A DNA stretch of 64,000 nt, from contig NZ_JAAIKO010000012.1 of assembly GCF_016107395.1 (NCBI RefSeq), forward strand, positions 1 through 64,000, written 5' to 3'. Made by a program: the position numbers and the translations under genes. The DNA is from Streptomyces fildesensis. Its GTDB lineage: Bacteria > Actinomycetota > Actinomycetes > Streptomycetales > Streptomycetaceae. Under the pieces are notes generated by a model. The model had not been told where the DNA came from. It did not search any database and worked only from the letters and a program-made list of their open reading frames with translations. Positions 1-8,737 of the stretch are shown piece after piece (positions within the stretch are counted from its first letter, which is position 1; each line of letters begins with the position of its first letter).

Positions 1-2
1 GA

Positions 3-143
3 TCCTCGACTCCCTCGCACGCTTCTGCCGACGGATCTCCGGCGCAGGACACTAGCCAGGCCTGGCAGTTGCGGTACTTCCTGCGGATCCCTGAGGACGG
101 TCCGGCCGACGCCGGGCGGGCTCGCGCGCTGTACCACCCGTAG
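3..143 (+). CDS. C-terminal end of an unidentified protein (partial)
   Basis: An open frame enters from the left edge and stops at TAG 141-143, giving 46 residues. The tail (AWQLRYFLRIPEDGP and following) has the strong G/C third positions of its neighbours, which suggests real coding sequence. Family and function cannot be judged from so short a tail, and no domain is recognised. The next gene starts 131 nt downstream on the same strand, so they could be cotranscribed, but no evidence decides this. Confidence 0.4.
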   Translation, partial: SSTPSHASADGSPAQDTSQAWQLRYFLRIPEDGPADAGRARALYHP

Positions 144-273
144 CGCCGGGCGCGCCCCTGAGCACGGCGGGCGCGTGACCGGATATGGCCAGACCGGTGA
201 TGGCGGACCGGGAGAGTCTTACCTGGTAGAGGGTCGTTCGGCCCGCCCGAACCCGTGGAACCAGGAGGGCCCC

Positions 274-1101
274 GTGAAGGCGCTCGATCAGAAGGAACAG
301 GCGCGTGTCCTGCGCGCCCTGCACGCTCAACCCCCGCTGGTGTTGCCCAACGCGTGGGACCCGGGCTCGGCGGTGGCGATCGAGGCGGCCGGTGCCACCG
401 CGATCGCCACCACGAGCGCGGGGGTGTCGTGGGCGGTGGGAGTGCCGGACGGGGGCGGCATGAGCCGCGCCGCCGCTCTCGACGCCCTGCGGCGCATCGT
501 CGCCGCGGTCTCCGTTCCGGTGACCGCCGACATCGAGGCGGGATACGGCGCGACCCCGCAGGAGGTGGCGTCGACCATCACCGCGGTCCTCGCCACGGGT
601 GCCGTGGGCGTCAACATCGAGGACAGCCCCGGTGTACGGGGCGAGCCGCTCCTCGACCCGGCCGCACAGGCCGATCGGCTCGCCGCCGCCCGGGACAGCG
701 CGCGGGCCGCGGACGTCGATCTGTGCATCAACGCCCGGACGGACACCTACCTCGCCGGAGTCGGTGCGCCGAGCGAACGGCTCGCAGCCACCCTGGCCCG
801 CGCCGAGCGGTACGCCGCGGCCGGAGCGGACCTGCTCTTCGTTCCCGGCCTCATCGATCCCGAGGCGATACGCGCACTCGTCGACGGGCCGCTGCCGATC
901 AATGTGATGGCGCACCCGGGGGCGCCGACCGTCGCGGAACTCGCGGCGCTCGGTGTCGCACGCATCAGTGTGGGTTCGGCCGTCGCCCAGGCCGCCTACG
1001 GTCTGGCGGCGGACGCGGCGAGGGAGTTGCTCGGTTCCGGCACCTACGTCTCGCTCGAAGCGGCGATGGGTTACGGGGAGCTCAACGACCTGCTGCGCTG
1101 A
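274..1101 (+). CDS. isocitrate lyase/PEP mutase superfamily enzyme
   Basis: This is a TIM-barrel enzyme of the ICL/PEP mutase superfamily, whose members make or break C-C or P-C bonds of small oxo-acids. It is probably cytosolic and magnesium-dependent. The N-terminal LPNAWDPGSA segment, the metal-site region VTADIEAGYG (Asp86 and following) and NARTD further on are the usual landmarks. The 275-residue length fits the family. The GTG at 274 was chosen because AGGAGGG lies 5 nt upstream; the frame is open back to 175, but that extension looks non-coding. The exact substrate (2-methylisocitrate, phosphonopyruvate, oxaloacetate) cannot be assigned. It ends convergently, 9 nt from the neighbouring repair gene. 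Confidence 0.85.
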   Translation: MKALDQKEQARVLRALHAQPPLVLPNAWDPGSAVAIEAAGATAIATTSAGVSWAVGVPDGGGMSRAAALDALRRIVAAVSVPVTADIEAGYGATPQEVASTITAVLATGAVGVNIEDSPGVRGEPLLDPAAQADRLAAARDSARAADVDLCINARTDTYLAGVGAPSERLAATLARAERYAAAGADLLFVPGLIDPEAIRALVDGPLPINVMAHPGAPTVAELAALGVARISVGSAVAQAAYGLAADAARELLGSGTYVSLEAAMGYGELNDLLR

Positions 1102-1110
1102 CGGTCCGCT

Positions 1111-2556
1111 TCAGCGGCTGTCGGACGGGGCGGTGCGTGGTGCCTGGTGGCGGTCCCCGACGAGAAGGTGGACCGTCGCCAGCGCCCGCCACGGACGCCA
1201 GGGCGCGGAGACGGCATCGAGATCAGCGGACGAGTCGGGTGAGCCGGGTGAATCGGATACTTCGAGTGAGGATGCGAGCTGTTGCACCGCTCGCCGTACG
1301 TCCGGGTCTCCCGCCGGGAACGCGTCGCGTGCGCCGAGGCGCAGGGCGACATGGTGCGCGGCGGCGGCGCCGAGGCCCGGGACCGTGACCAGCGATGCCA
1401 CGAGTTCCGCCAGTGGTTCGCCGCCGTCGAGGTGGACGGACCCGGAGACCACCGCCCGTGCCAGGGCACTGACGGTCCCGCCGGCTCCGTCCGGCAGTCC
1501 GTACGCGTCCGGGGGCACGTCCGCGAGGGTCCCAGCCGACGGGAAGGCGTGGGTGAGCCCGTGTCCGAGTCCGTCGACGGGCGGCCCGTAGGCGCGGGCC
1601 AGCGCGCCGAGCGCGGCGCGGGCCCGCTGCGCAGGCAACTCCTGGCGGAGCACCGCGTGCACGGCGACCTCGAACGGTCCCCACGCTCCCGGGACACGTA
1701 CCCCCGGGCGGGAGGTGATCAGTGGACCGAGTGCGGTGTCGGCGATGAGCTGCGCCGACGGGAGGACCGGGTCGGCGTCGATACCCACGAGCCGGGCCGC
1801 CCGTTCCACGACATGGATGACGCCCTCCCAGTAGGGCAGGTGCGCTCGCAGTCGGAGGTGATCGGAGCCTCCTGGCCCGATCTCGAGCATCCCGGGCGCC
1901 CCGTCGAGCGCGATGGTCCGCCGGTACCGGCCCGACTCGATCGACTCGACACCGGGGACCGCTCGTTCGGCGAGGAAATCGAGGGTGGCGTCCCAGTCGT
2001 AAGGAGCGGTGAACGGCATGCGCAGGACGAGTCCGCCGTCGGCGGTGAGCCGGTCTCCGCGCCGCCGCCGGTCCCGCAGATCGCTCGGCGCGGAGCGGAA
2101 CACCTCCCGGATCGCCCGGTTGAACTGGCGCAGGCTGCCGAACCCCGAAGCGAAGGCGACCTCGGCGATCGACAGGTCGGAGTCGTCGAGCAGCCGCCGG
2201 GCGAAGTGCGCACGCCGTGAGCGGGCGAACTGGTCCGGTGTCACCCCGAGGTGGTCGTGGAACATCCGCCGCAGATGGCGCGCGGACACGCCGAGCCGGG
2301 CGCCCAGCGCCGCCTCGTTGGCCTCGTCCAACGTGCCGCCGATGATGAGCTGGACGGCCCGGCAGACGAGTTCGGGAGTGTCGTCGGCGACGGTGCCGGC
2401 GACACGATAGGGGCGGCAGCGCAGACAGGCCCGGTAGCCGGCCGCCTCCGCGGCTCCCGCCAGTTCGAAGGTGCGGACGTTCTCGGCGTGCGGCTTGGCC
2501 CCGCAACCCGGCCGGCAGTAGATCCCCGTGGTCCGTACAGCGGAATACGTAGTCAC
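1111..2556 (-). CDS. alkA: Ada-type regulator fused to AlkA 3-methyladenine DNA glycosylase
   Basis: Three parts are visible in 481 residues. First is an Ada zinc/methyl-acceptor domain, with ligands in YCRPGC and ACLRC (about residues 10-45). Next is an AraC-type DNA-binding domain (about 60-165, two helix-turn-helix units). Last is an AlkA N-terminal domain plus HhH-GPD glycosylase (about 180-450, hairpin VPGLGAAAA and the catalytic Asp in GDPD shortly after). The family senses methylphosphotriester damage, activates its own regulon and excises alkylated bases. The GTG at 2556 is chosen because the upstream frame shows no Ada homology. The protein therefore lacks about 25 N-terminal residues found in E. 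coli Ada. It is divergent from the S1 protease gene, with 140 nt between them. Confidence 0.85.
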   Translation of the reverse strand: MTTYSAVRTTGIYCRPGCGAKPHAENVRTFELAGAAEAAGYRACLRCRPYRVAGTVADDTPELVCRAVQLIIGGTLDEANEAALGARLGVSARHLRRMFHDHLGVTPDQFARSRRAHFARRLLDDSDLSIAEVAFASGFGSLRQFNRAIREVFRSAPSDLRDRRRRGDRLTADGGLVLRMPFTAPYDWDATLDFLAERAVPGVESIESGRYRRTIALDGAPGMLEIGPGGSDHLRLRAHLPYWEGVIHVVERAARLVGIDADPVLPSAQLIADTALGPLITSRPGVRVPGAWGPFEVAVHAVLRQELPAQRARAALGALARAYGPPVDGLGHGLTHAFPSAGTLADVPPDAYGLPDGAGGTVSALARAVVSGSVHLDGGEPLAELVASLVTVPGLGAAAAHHVALRLGARDAFPAGDPDVRRAVQQLASSLEVSDSPGSPDSSADLDAVSAPWRPWRALATVHLLVGDRHQAPRTAPSDSR

Positions 2557-2696
2557 CTGCTCAGGCTCGCATCCGCAAGGGGCACGGGCCAGCCGGATCC
2601 GGACATGATGACGCCGCTGTCCGGCCGGGGTGCAACCAGGCGTCTCGCGGTCTCGTCTCAGTGATCCAGTAGCCGGAGACACTTCCAGGAGATTCG

Positions 2697-3482
2697 ATGA
2701 AGGCTTTAGTGCGTCTCGCGGTGGCCGGCATGGCCGCGGCGGGACTCGTCGTCACCCTGTCGGGTTCGGCCTCGGCGGTGCTCGGCGGCAAGCCCGCCAC
2801 GACCGACACGTACCCCTATCTGATCGCGATCGAGACTCCGGACCACCAGGAGCTCTGCACCGGGGCACTGATCGCTCCCGCCAAGGTGCTCAGCGCGGCA
2901 CACTGCTTCGACGCCATGGACGTGACCGGCCTGCGCTTCATCGGCGGGCGTACCGACCTGGGCACCACGAAGGGGCAGGTCCGGCACGCGGTGAAGGTGA
3001 AGGTCCACCCGGACTACCAGGGTTTCGCGGGTGATTACGACGCCGCGGTCGTCACGCTCGACAGGGCGCTGCCGTACAGGACCGTTCCGGTGGCCCGGCC
3101 CGCGGATTCCGCCCTTTACGGCTACGGGCGCCCGGCCACGGTCCTGGGCTGGGGGCGGACAGGAACGGAGACCGCCGTGGCGAACAGCGATGCGGCCGCC
3201 GCGGGTCGCCGGCTGAAGGAGGCGACGCTCAAGCTGGCGCCGATGAGTGACTGCGGCCCGTGGTCCTCCACCTCGGCCGTGAAGATCTGCGGGCTTCCCC
3301 GAAGTGCCGTGCCGGAGAGCGTCTGCGCCGGGGACTCCGGTGGACCACTGATCGCCGGTGGCCGCGTTATCGGTATCGTGAGCAGCGGCAACAAATACTG
3401 CACCCCGGATAACGCCTACTCCACGTTCTCCCGGGTGAGTTCGGTGGCCGCCGGTCTCGGACTCCTCACACGGTCTCCTTGA
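2697..3482 (+). CDS. secreted trypsin-fold (S1) serine protease
   Basis: This 261-residue secreted protease has a signal peptide at 1-27 (cleavage after GSASA). The catalytic triad is His69 (SAAHC), Asp115 (GDYDAAV) and Ser214 (CAGDSGGPL). Paired cysteines at 54/70 and elsewhere fit S1 disulfides. The residue six before the active serine, which sets S1-pocket specificity, is Ser208 rather than Asp. This argues for chymotrypsin-like rather than trypsin-like cleavage. The predicted mature N-terminus is VLGG, the IVGG-type activation end, so signal peptidase alone might release active enzyme with no propeptide. The ATG has AGGAGA 5 nt upstream. Confidence 0.9.
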   Translation: MKALVRLAVAGMAAAGLVVTLSGSASAVLGGKPATTDTYPYLIAIETPDHQELCTGALIAPAKVLSAAHCFDAMDVTGLRFIGGRTDLGTTKGQVRHAVKVKVHPDYQGFAGDYDAAVVTLDRALPYRTVPVARPADSALYGYGRPATVLGWGRTGTETAVANSDAAAAGRRLKEATLKLAPMSDCGPWSSTSAVKICGLPRSAVPESVCAGDSGGPLIAGGRVIGIVSSGNKYCTPDNAYSTFSRVSSVAAGLGLLTRSP

Positions 3483-3651
3483 GCAACGATAAAGAGGAAT
3501 TGCGGGCGAGGTCTGCCGCGTTCCGCCTCCTGTCCCCGCGCGAAGTCGGGGCAGGGGGCAACCTTGGAGAGCCGGTGCGGGTCTTTACCCATGGCCGCGC
3601 CGAACCGGTACGGCCGCGACCCGCATTGGGCCTGCGAGCGAAAGAGGCTGC

Positions 3652-4689
3652 ATGCTCCGCGTTCACTTCACCCCCCACGACCTGCAGAACATTCGAATTG
3701 CCCAGCATCCCGACCCGCTGTGGGAACTGGTGTGCAGTATCTGTCGTCTGCAGACCAGACAGGGACCGCTTGATTTCGGCCATTGGCGCGGCACGGCATA
3801 TGAACGGCTGCGCAGAGATCCCGTCGTGAAGGGGGCGCTGCATCTGCTGCGGTTATTGATCCCCGCTTCGGGCTACATTCCGGACTTTCTCACACCGAGC
3901 AATACCGGCGGCGAACTGTTCGCCGGCCTGGACCAGGTGCGCGGCACTCCCCGAGGACAACTGAACCGCGAATTGACGCGGCTTGCCGAGTCCCGTCCGG
4001 TCCCGGTCTGGGCCACCACGATGGGCCGGCCGGGAGCCGACGGGCTCGTCCCGCTCACCAAAGCGCTCGCCACCTACCACCGGGCGCTGTTGCAGCCCTT
4101 CTGGCCGCGTATCCGGACCGCCGTTGACAACGATATCGGCCGGCGGGCGAGCACTCTGCTGGGAGGCGGCACCCAGGCGCTGCTGGAAGGACTGCGCCCG
4201 CTGGCGCGATGGAACTCCCCGACGCTGGAAGTGGATTACCCGGTCGACCGCGACCTGCACCTGGCGGGGCGTGGGCTGCTGCTGGTGCCCTCGTACTTCT
4301 GCTGGGGCCGGCCGACGGCTCTCGCGGACCCGGGCCTGACGCCGGTGCTCGTCTATCCGGTGGCGAAGGTGCCGCTCGACGGAGAGGGCGCGACGGAACA
4401 GGGACTGGTGCGCCTGCTGGGCAGGACCCGGGCAGCGGTACTGGCCGAGGTGGCCAACCGGAACGCCCGGACCACCTCCGAGGTGGCCGAAGCCGTCGGC
4501 GTCACCCTGCCCAGCGTCAGCTACCAGATCGGGGTACTGCGGGACGGCGGGCTCGTGGCCAGCCGCCGTGACGGCAAGTACGTTCTGCACACGGCGACCC
4601 CGCTGGGCCTCCGGCTGTTGGGCGGGGGAACGCCGGGCCTGGTCGACAGTCCGCTCCCGCAGGGCCCGTTTAGCCTGTGCTCGAAATGA
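3652..4689 (+). CDS. N-domain/ArsR-type winged-helix regulator, copy 1
   Basis: This 345-residue cytosolic protein belongs to a Streptomyces family with a long N-terminal domain of unknown function (about 1-260) and a C-terminal ArsR/SmtB-like winged helix (about 270-330: TTSEVAEAVGVTLPSVSYQI recognition region, then the wing GLVASRRDGKY). It probably binds DNA. No metal-binding cysteine pair is evident in the HTH, so the signal is unknown. It is clearly paralogous to the gene at 56438: MLR(V/I)HFT, HPDPLWE(L/I)VCSICRLQ, PDFLTP, LHL-GRGL-LVPS and LADPGL-P-LVYPV are shared in order. The ATG follows AAAGAGG. The cutinase fusion lies 150 nt downstream on the same strand and may be a target or operon partner (inference). 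Confidence 0.8.
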   Translation: MLRVHFTPHDLQNIRIAQHPDPLWELVCSICRLQTRQGPLDFGHWRGTAYERLRRDPVVKGALHLLRLLIPASGYIPDFLTPSNTGGELFAGLDQVRGTPRGQLNRELTRLAESRPVPVWATTMGRPGADGLVPLTKALATYHRALLQPFWPRIRTAVDNDIGRRASTLLGGGTQALLEGLRPLARWNSPTLEVDYPVDRDLHLAGRGLLLVPSYFCWGRPTALADPGLTPVLVYPVAKVPLDGEGATEQGLVRLLGRTRAAVLAEVANRNARTTSEVAEAVGVTLPSVSYQIGVLRDGGLVASRRDGKYVLHTATPLGLRLLGGGTPGLVDSPLPQGPFSLCSK

Positions 4690-4839
4690 TTGCCCGTCCG
4701 CCCGCCCCGCCGCATGCTGTCCCCGCACCGGCAAGGTGATGGTGCACCGGCAACGGTCTTCGCGGTGATGTTCCCCGCGTCCCTTCGGCCGATGCCGCGG
4801 CAGTGCAGAAACGGCAGCGCAGGAAAGGTCTCTCATACA

Positions 4840-7347
4840 GTGAATGTGACTACCAGGCCGAGGCTGCCACGGTGGCTTCTGCTCCTCTCCGTCCTGCTGG
4901 CGATGGTGGCGACCACGACGCTCGGCGCGGCCCCGGACGCCCGTGCCGACTATCCGAATCCTGATCCGGGGGACCCGGTCTGCGGGCCCAGTTGGGTGGT
5001 GATCTCGGCGTACGGCACCGAGGAGGACACCACGCACCAGGGCGCGGGGATGGAGTGGGGTTCCAGCGGAGTCAACAGCTGGTTCATCGCGGGGATCGTC
5101 CAGTCCCTGCACGACAAGGGCGTCCAGGACCAGGCGATCAAGGTCCGTAACCTCAAGTACCCGGCGTCACTGATCTCCCGCCCGTGGCCCGGCGGCCTGC
5201 CGGACTACTGGACGGGGCTGGGCATCGGCCGTGACCGGCTGGCCAGCGAGGTCAACTTCTACGCGGGGTGCGCCAACCATCCCCATCTGATCCTGCTGGG
5301 CTATTCGATGGGCGCGCACGTCGTGAAGTCGGCGCTGCAGCTGCCCGTCGTGCAGTCCCACGCGGACACCATAGGCGCCGTGCTCACGGTCGCCGACCCC
5401 AGCCGCAACAACGGCCAGATCGGCATGGCCCAGGCCGGTGCGATGCTCACCATCAACCCTGACTTCAGCACCGGCACGGCCGCCGTCGCCGACGGCGGGC
5501 TGCTGGGGCGGCTGAATGTTCCGGGAGCCTTCGCCGGATTCATCGGCGACGGCCGGTACTTCGACGTGTGCCGCACCGACGACCACGTCTGCAACCGCCC
5601 GGGCCCGCCCAGCACGGACGACCTGGCGCAGCAGTTCGCGTACAGCCTTCCCGCGCACACCCAGTACGGCGCCGGAGACCACGGCGCGACGGCGAACCGT
5701 ATGGCGGCCAAGGCGGTGTCCACCGCGGTCAGCTTCGCCGCATCGGGCGGATCGGACCCCAACCCCAACACCCCGTGCGCACCGCACACCGACACCGACC
5801 CGATGGGCGCCGCCGCCATCGCGGCCGCCTGCTCCGTCATCGCGCAGGACACCTGGTACACCTGGGGCGGCGGGCACAGCGTCTCTCCGCCGCAGGCGAC
5901 ATTCGGCTCGGTCGACCAGTCCGACCCCGTCCGCAGTGCCAACGACCCGTACCGCAAGGGCTTCGACTGCTCGGGATACGTCCGCTTCGCCTACTACAAG
6001 GCCGCCGGGTACGACATCATCGGTGACCGTACGGCGGACTCGGCGTACCGTGCGCCGTGGTCGGTGCGGTTCGGTCCTCCCATGGGTGAGAGTGTGTTGC
6101 GGGCCGGGGACATCGTCTACTTCGGCACCTCCGCGAACATCCATCACACCGCGATCTATCTGGGCACCGGGCTGATCGCCGAGGCCCCGCAGTCCAACGA
6201 GAAGATCCGGGTGTCACCCATGTCCAACCACCACGACTACATGGGCGCGGTCCGGCCGTCGGGCTCCGGCAGCGGGGGCGGCGGAGGCGTCGGCGGTCCC
6301 AACTCCACCTGGGGCACGGACGTCCGCACGCACACCACACCGTCGACGTCGGGCCCGGTGTACACCACGCTCAGCGGTCCGACGGCGATCCGTATCGACT
6401 GCCAGAAGCACGCCCAGTCGGTCACGGCCGAGGGTTACACCAACGACGTCTGGTCGCATCTGCCCGACATCGGCGGCAGCTGGGTCTCCAACATCTATGT
6501 CCGCGGACCGGCCTGGCTCCCCAACATCCCGGCCTGCGACGGTTCGTCGCCGGGCGGCGGTGCCCATTCCACCTGGGGCACCCATGTCAACATCCGGGCG
6601 ATCCCGTCGGCCTCCGGCCGGCTGGTGACCACGCTGGCCGGTCCGACGGACATCGGCATCTCCTGCCAGAAGCACGCCGAGTCGGTGACGGCGTCGGGCA
6701 TCACCAACGACGCGTGGAGCTTCCTGCCCAACTACAACGGATGGGTGTCGAACATCTTCGTCAAGGGCGCCGCATGGCTGGTCGACGTCCCCACCTGCGG
6801 GGGCGGCAGCGGCGGGGCCGTGGGCGGTGATCACATGACGTGGGGGACCAATGTCTACCTGCACACCGCTCCGACGGCCACGAGTGCGCGGGCGGACCTG
6901 CTTCCCGGCCCGACGGCGGTGACGATCGACTGCCAGGTGCACGGCCAGTCGGTGACGGCCGAGGGCATCACCAACGACGGCTGGAGCCATCTCGCCGACC
7001 GCCAGGCGTGGATCTCCAACATCTATGTCAAGGGTGCCGCCTGGCTCGACGGCGTACCGGCCTGCGACGGTGATCCGGGCAGTCCGGGTGGCGAGACCCA
7101 CGGAAACACCCGGACGACCTGGGGCGCCAATGTGCGCGTCCACCAGGACGCCGCCTCCGGGTCCGGGGTGGTCGCCACGCTGGCGGGGCCGACCCAGGTG
7201 ACCGTGGTGTGCCAGAAGCACAGCGAGAGCGTCACCGCCGACGGCTACACCAACGACGGCTGGAGCCGGCTGGCGGACCAGCAGGGCTGGATCAGCAACA
7301 TCTACATCAAGGGACCGGCCTGGGACGACTCCCTGCCCACCTGCTGA
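4840..7347 (+). CDS. secreted cutinase - NlpC/P60 - four SH3-like repeats fusion
   Basis: This 835-residue exported protein carries two different hydrolase domains. After a signal peptide (about 1-35, hydrophobic core LLLLSVLLAMV) comes a cutinase-family esterase with GYSMG nucleophile Ser156, Asp248 in DDHVC and His273 in PAHTQYG. Next is an NlpC/P60 peptidase with Cys377 (FDCSGYV), His436 (HHTAIYLG) and Glu448 (AEAPQ). The His-to-Glu spacing of 12 matches the Cys-His-Glu triad of mycobacterial RipA. A Gly/Ser linker then leads to four tandem SH3-like repeats (about 489-835), likely wall-binding. The domain order suggests an enzyme anchored at peptidoglycan that cleaves both ester and peptide bonds; the joint substrate is unknown. 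The start is the GTG at 4840, behind AGGAAAGG; the frame is open back to 4690. Confidence 0.85.
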   Translation: MNVTTRPRLPRWLLLLSVLLAMVATTTLGAAPDARADYPNPDPGDPVCGPSWVVISAYGTEEDTTHQGAGMEWGSSGVNSWFIAGIVQSLHDKGVQDQAIKVRNLKYPASLISRPWPGGLPDYWTGLGIGRDRLASEVNFYAGCANHPHLILLGYSMGAHVVKSALQLPVVQSHADTIGAVLTVADPSRNNGQIGMAQAGAMLTINPDFSTGTAAVADGGLLGRLNVPGAFAGFIGDGRYFDVCRTDDHVCNRPGPPSTDDLAQQFAYSLPAHTQYGAGDHGATANRMAAKAVSTAVSFAASGGSDPNPNTPCAPHTDTDPMGAAAIAAACSVIAQDTWYTWGGGHSVSPPQATFGSVDQSDPVRSANDPYRKGFDCSGYVRFAYYKAAGYDIIGDRTADSAYRAPWSVRFGPPMGESVLRAGDIVYFGTSANIHHTAIYLGTGLIAEAPQSNEKIRVSPMSNHHDYMGAVRPSGSGSGGGGGVGGPNSTWGTDVRTHTTPSTSGPVYTTLSGPTAIRIDCQKHAQSVTAEGYTNDVWSHLPDIGGSWVSNIYVRGPAWLPNIPACDGSSPGGGAHSTWGTHVNIRAIPSASGRLVTTLAGPTDIGISCQKHAESVTASGITNDAWSFLPNYNGWVSNIFVKGAAWLVDVPTCGGGSGGAVGGDHMTWGTNVYLHTAPTATSARADLLPGPTAVTIDCQVHGQSVTAEGITNDGWSHLADRQAWISNIYVKGAAWLDGVPACDGDPGSPGGETHGNTRTTWGANVRVHQDAASGSGVVATLAGPTQVTVVCQKHSESVTADGYTNDGWSRLADQQGWISNIYIKGPAWDDSLPTC
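6304..7347 (+). repeat. four in-frame SH3-like repeats within the cutinase fusion
   Basis: The repeats begin near 6304, 6568, 6835 and 7114, each about 78 codons. Each carries (S/M/T)TWGT-V near the start, then GPT--I-CQ-H--SVTA--NTNDG/D-WS in the middle and W(V/I)SNI-(V/I)KGPAWL near the end. Each contains one cysteine pair. Gly/Ser-rich linkers of 8-14 residues separate them. The copies have diverged but align along their whole length. Confidence 0.8.
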
Positions 7348-7387
7348 CAACGGAGGACCGAACACCTGACAACGGAGGACCGAACAC
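7344..7387 (+). repeat. 22-nt tandem repeat spanning a stop codon
   Basis: Two exact 22-nt copies (7344-7365 and 7366-7387) start with CTGACAACGGAGGACC, followed by a third degraded copy from 7388. The first copy includes the TGA stop of the cutinase fusion. The unit contains GGAGGA, so it resembles a duplicated stop-plus-RBS cassette. No start codon follows. Confidence 0.85.
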
Positions 7388-7399
7388 CTCACAACGGAC

Positions 7400-7448
7400 G
7401 AACGGCTCACGGACCCGGCAGTCAGGTTGCCGGGTCCGTGAGCCGTTC
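7400..7448. terminator. bidirectional terminator hairpin
   Basis: The arms 7400-7420 and 7428-7448 pair perfectly over 21 bp around a 7-nt loop (GTCAGGT). The hairpin sits between the convergent cutinase-fusion and chitinase genes, so it can stop transcription from both sides. There is no U-tract, as is usual in Streptomyces. Confidence 0.9.
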
Positions 7449-7466
7449 CGTCCGGAGGAACGGGAC

Positions 7467-8549
7467 TCAGCAGCTCAGGTTGTTGCCTGCCGGGACACCG
7501 AGGATCTGGACGAAGCGCTGGTAGGCGTCGATCCGGCTCTGCACCTGGGCGGGGTTGCCGCCGTTGCATTCGATGCTTCCGTTGATGCTACGGATGGTCT
7601 CGCCGAAGCCGGCGCCGTTCACCATGGCGTTGTGCGGGGTCATGGTGCCGGGGCCGCTCTGGGTGTTCCAGTACCACAGGCCGGTCTTCCAGGCGACGGA
7701 CGAGTCGTTCTGGACGAGGTTGGGGTTGTGGAGCAGATCGATGCCGAGTGCGTCGCCCGCGGCCTTGTAGTTGAAGTTCCAGCTCAGCTGGATCGGACCG
7801 CGGCCGTAGTACGCGGCCTGGCCGGCGGGGCAGCCGTAGGACTGGCTCGCGTCGCAGTAGTGGGGGTAGTTGGCGGTGTTCTGCTCGACGATGTAGACGA
7901 GTCCGCCGGTCTCGTGGTTGACGTTGGCCAGGAACGCGGCGGCTTCCTGCCGCTTGACGGTGTCGCTCCCGGTGTTGGCGAAGCCGGGGTAGGCGCTGAG
8001 GGCCGCGGTCAGGCCGCTGTAGGAGTAGAACGAGTTGCGGCTCGGGAACATCTGGTTGAACTGGGACTCGCTGACCGGGAAGCCGCCCTGGCTGGGCGGT
8101 GTGGTCGGCGATCCGCCGCAGGTGTACGGCTCCCAGTACCAGGTGCTGATGGCCGGGTCGTAGCCGGGATTGTCGTGCTCGGCGCGGTACGCGTTGCCGT
8201 CGGTGTACTTGACGACGTCACCGGTGACGTAGGCCCGGCCCGCGACCCACGCGGGGTAGTCGCACGATCCGGTGCCGCCGGTGGTGCCGCCGGAGCCACC
8301 CGAGCTGCCGCAGGCTCCCTGGTCGGCCCAGACCGCCGCGTTGCCGGGTGTCTCGTTCTGGGTCCACCACTTCGCGGACCAGTTGTGACCGTTGTAGGAC
8401 GCGGACAGTCCGCCGGTGTACACCGTGGAGGAGTTCCACGCGGTCGTACACTGCGCGGCGGAAGCGGTGGACGCCAGCGGTACGAGGACCGCCAGTCCGA
8501 CCGCGACGATCAGAGCGGTGAGGAACGCCATGATCCGTTTTCTTGACAC
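7467..8549 (-). CDS. secreted GH19 chitinase with two chitin-binding modules
   Basis: This 360-residue exported chitinase hydrolyses chitin with inversion. It has a signal peptide at 1-31, a first CBM5/12-like module (about 34-80), a Gly/Ser/Thr linker, a second module (about 96-144) and a GH19 catalytic domain (about 157-360). The general acid is Glu213 in NVNHETGG. Glu222, nine residues on, is the expected base, the same spacing as in Streptomyces ChiC/ChiG. The GTG at 8549 has AGGAG 7 nt upstream. The promoter carries paired DasR/chitin-type operator sequences, so control by N-acetylglucosamine is likely. Confidence 0.93.
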   Translation of the reverse strand: MSRKRIMAFLTALIVAVGLAVLVPLASTASAAQCTTAWNSSTVYTGGLSASYNGHNWSAKWWTQNETPGNAAVWADQGACGSSGGSGGTTGGTGSCDYPAWVAGRAYVTGDVVKYTDGNAYRAEHDNPGYDPAISTWYWEPYTCGGSPTTPPSQGGFPVSESQFNQMFPSRNSFYSYSGLTAALSAYPGFANTGSDTVKRQEAAAFLANVNHETGGLVYIVEQNTANYPHYCDASQSYGCPAGQAAYYGRGPIQLSWNFNYKAAGDALGIDLLHNPNLVQNDSSVAWKTGLWYWNTQSGPGTMTPHNAMVNGAGFGETIRSINGSIECNGGNPAQVQSRIDAYQRFVQILGVPAGNNLSC

Positions 8550-8601
8550 GGGGCCACTCCTAGTGGGGGATCGAGTGGGGATAGCCCTGCACTCAACCCG
8601 A

Positions 8602-8631
8602 TTGGTCTGGACCTGTCAAGGTCTGGACCAA
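8602..8631 (-). promoter_or_regulatory. chitinase operator pair with embedded -35 box
   Basis: Read on the minus strand, two copies of GGTCCAGACC flank TTGACA: TGGTCCAGACC, TTGACA, GGTCCAGACCA. Each copy resembles the DasR response element (TGGTCTAGACCA core) and the 12-bp direct repeats known from Streptomyces chitinase promoters. The TTGACA (8614-8619) fits a -35 box, so a bound regulator would block polymerase directly. Confidence 0.8.
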
Positions 8632-8737
8632 TAGTGCGCGAGGTCGGAGCGGTTCTCCAACGAGCCGCTGCCGGGGAGTGGTTGGCGGCGGCTGCGGTAG
8701 CCTCCTGGGCAGTGACCGCAGAACGATCGACGGGACC

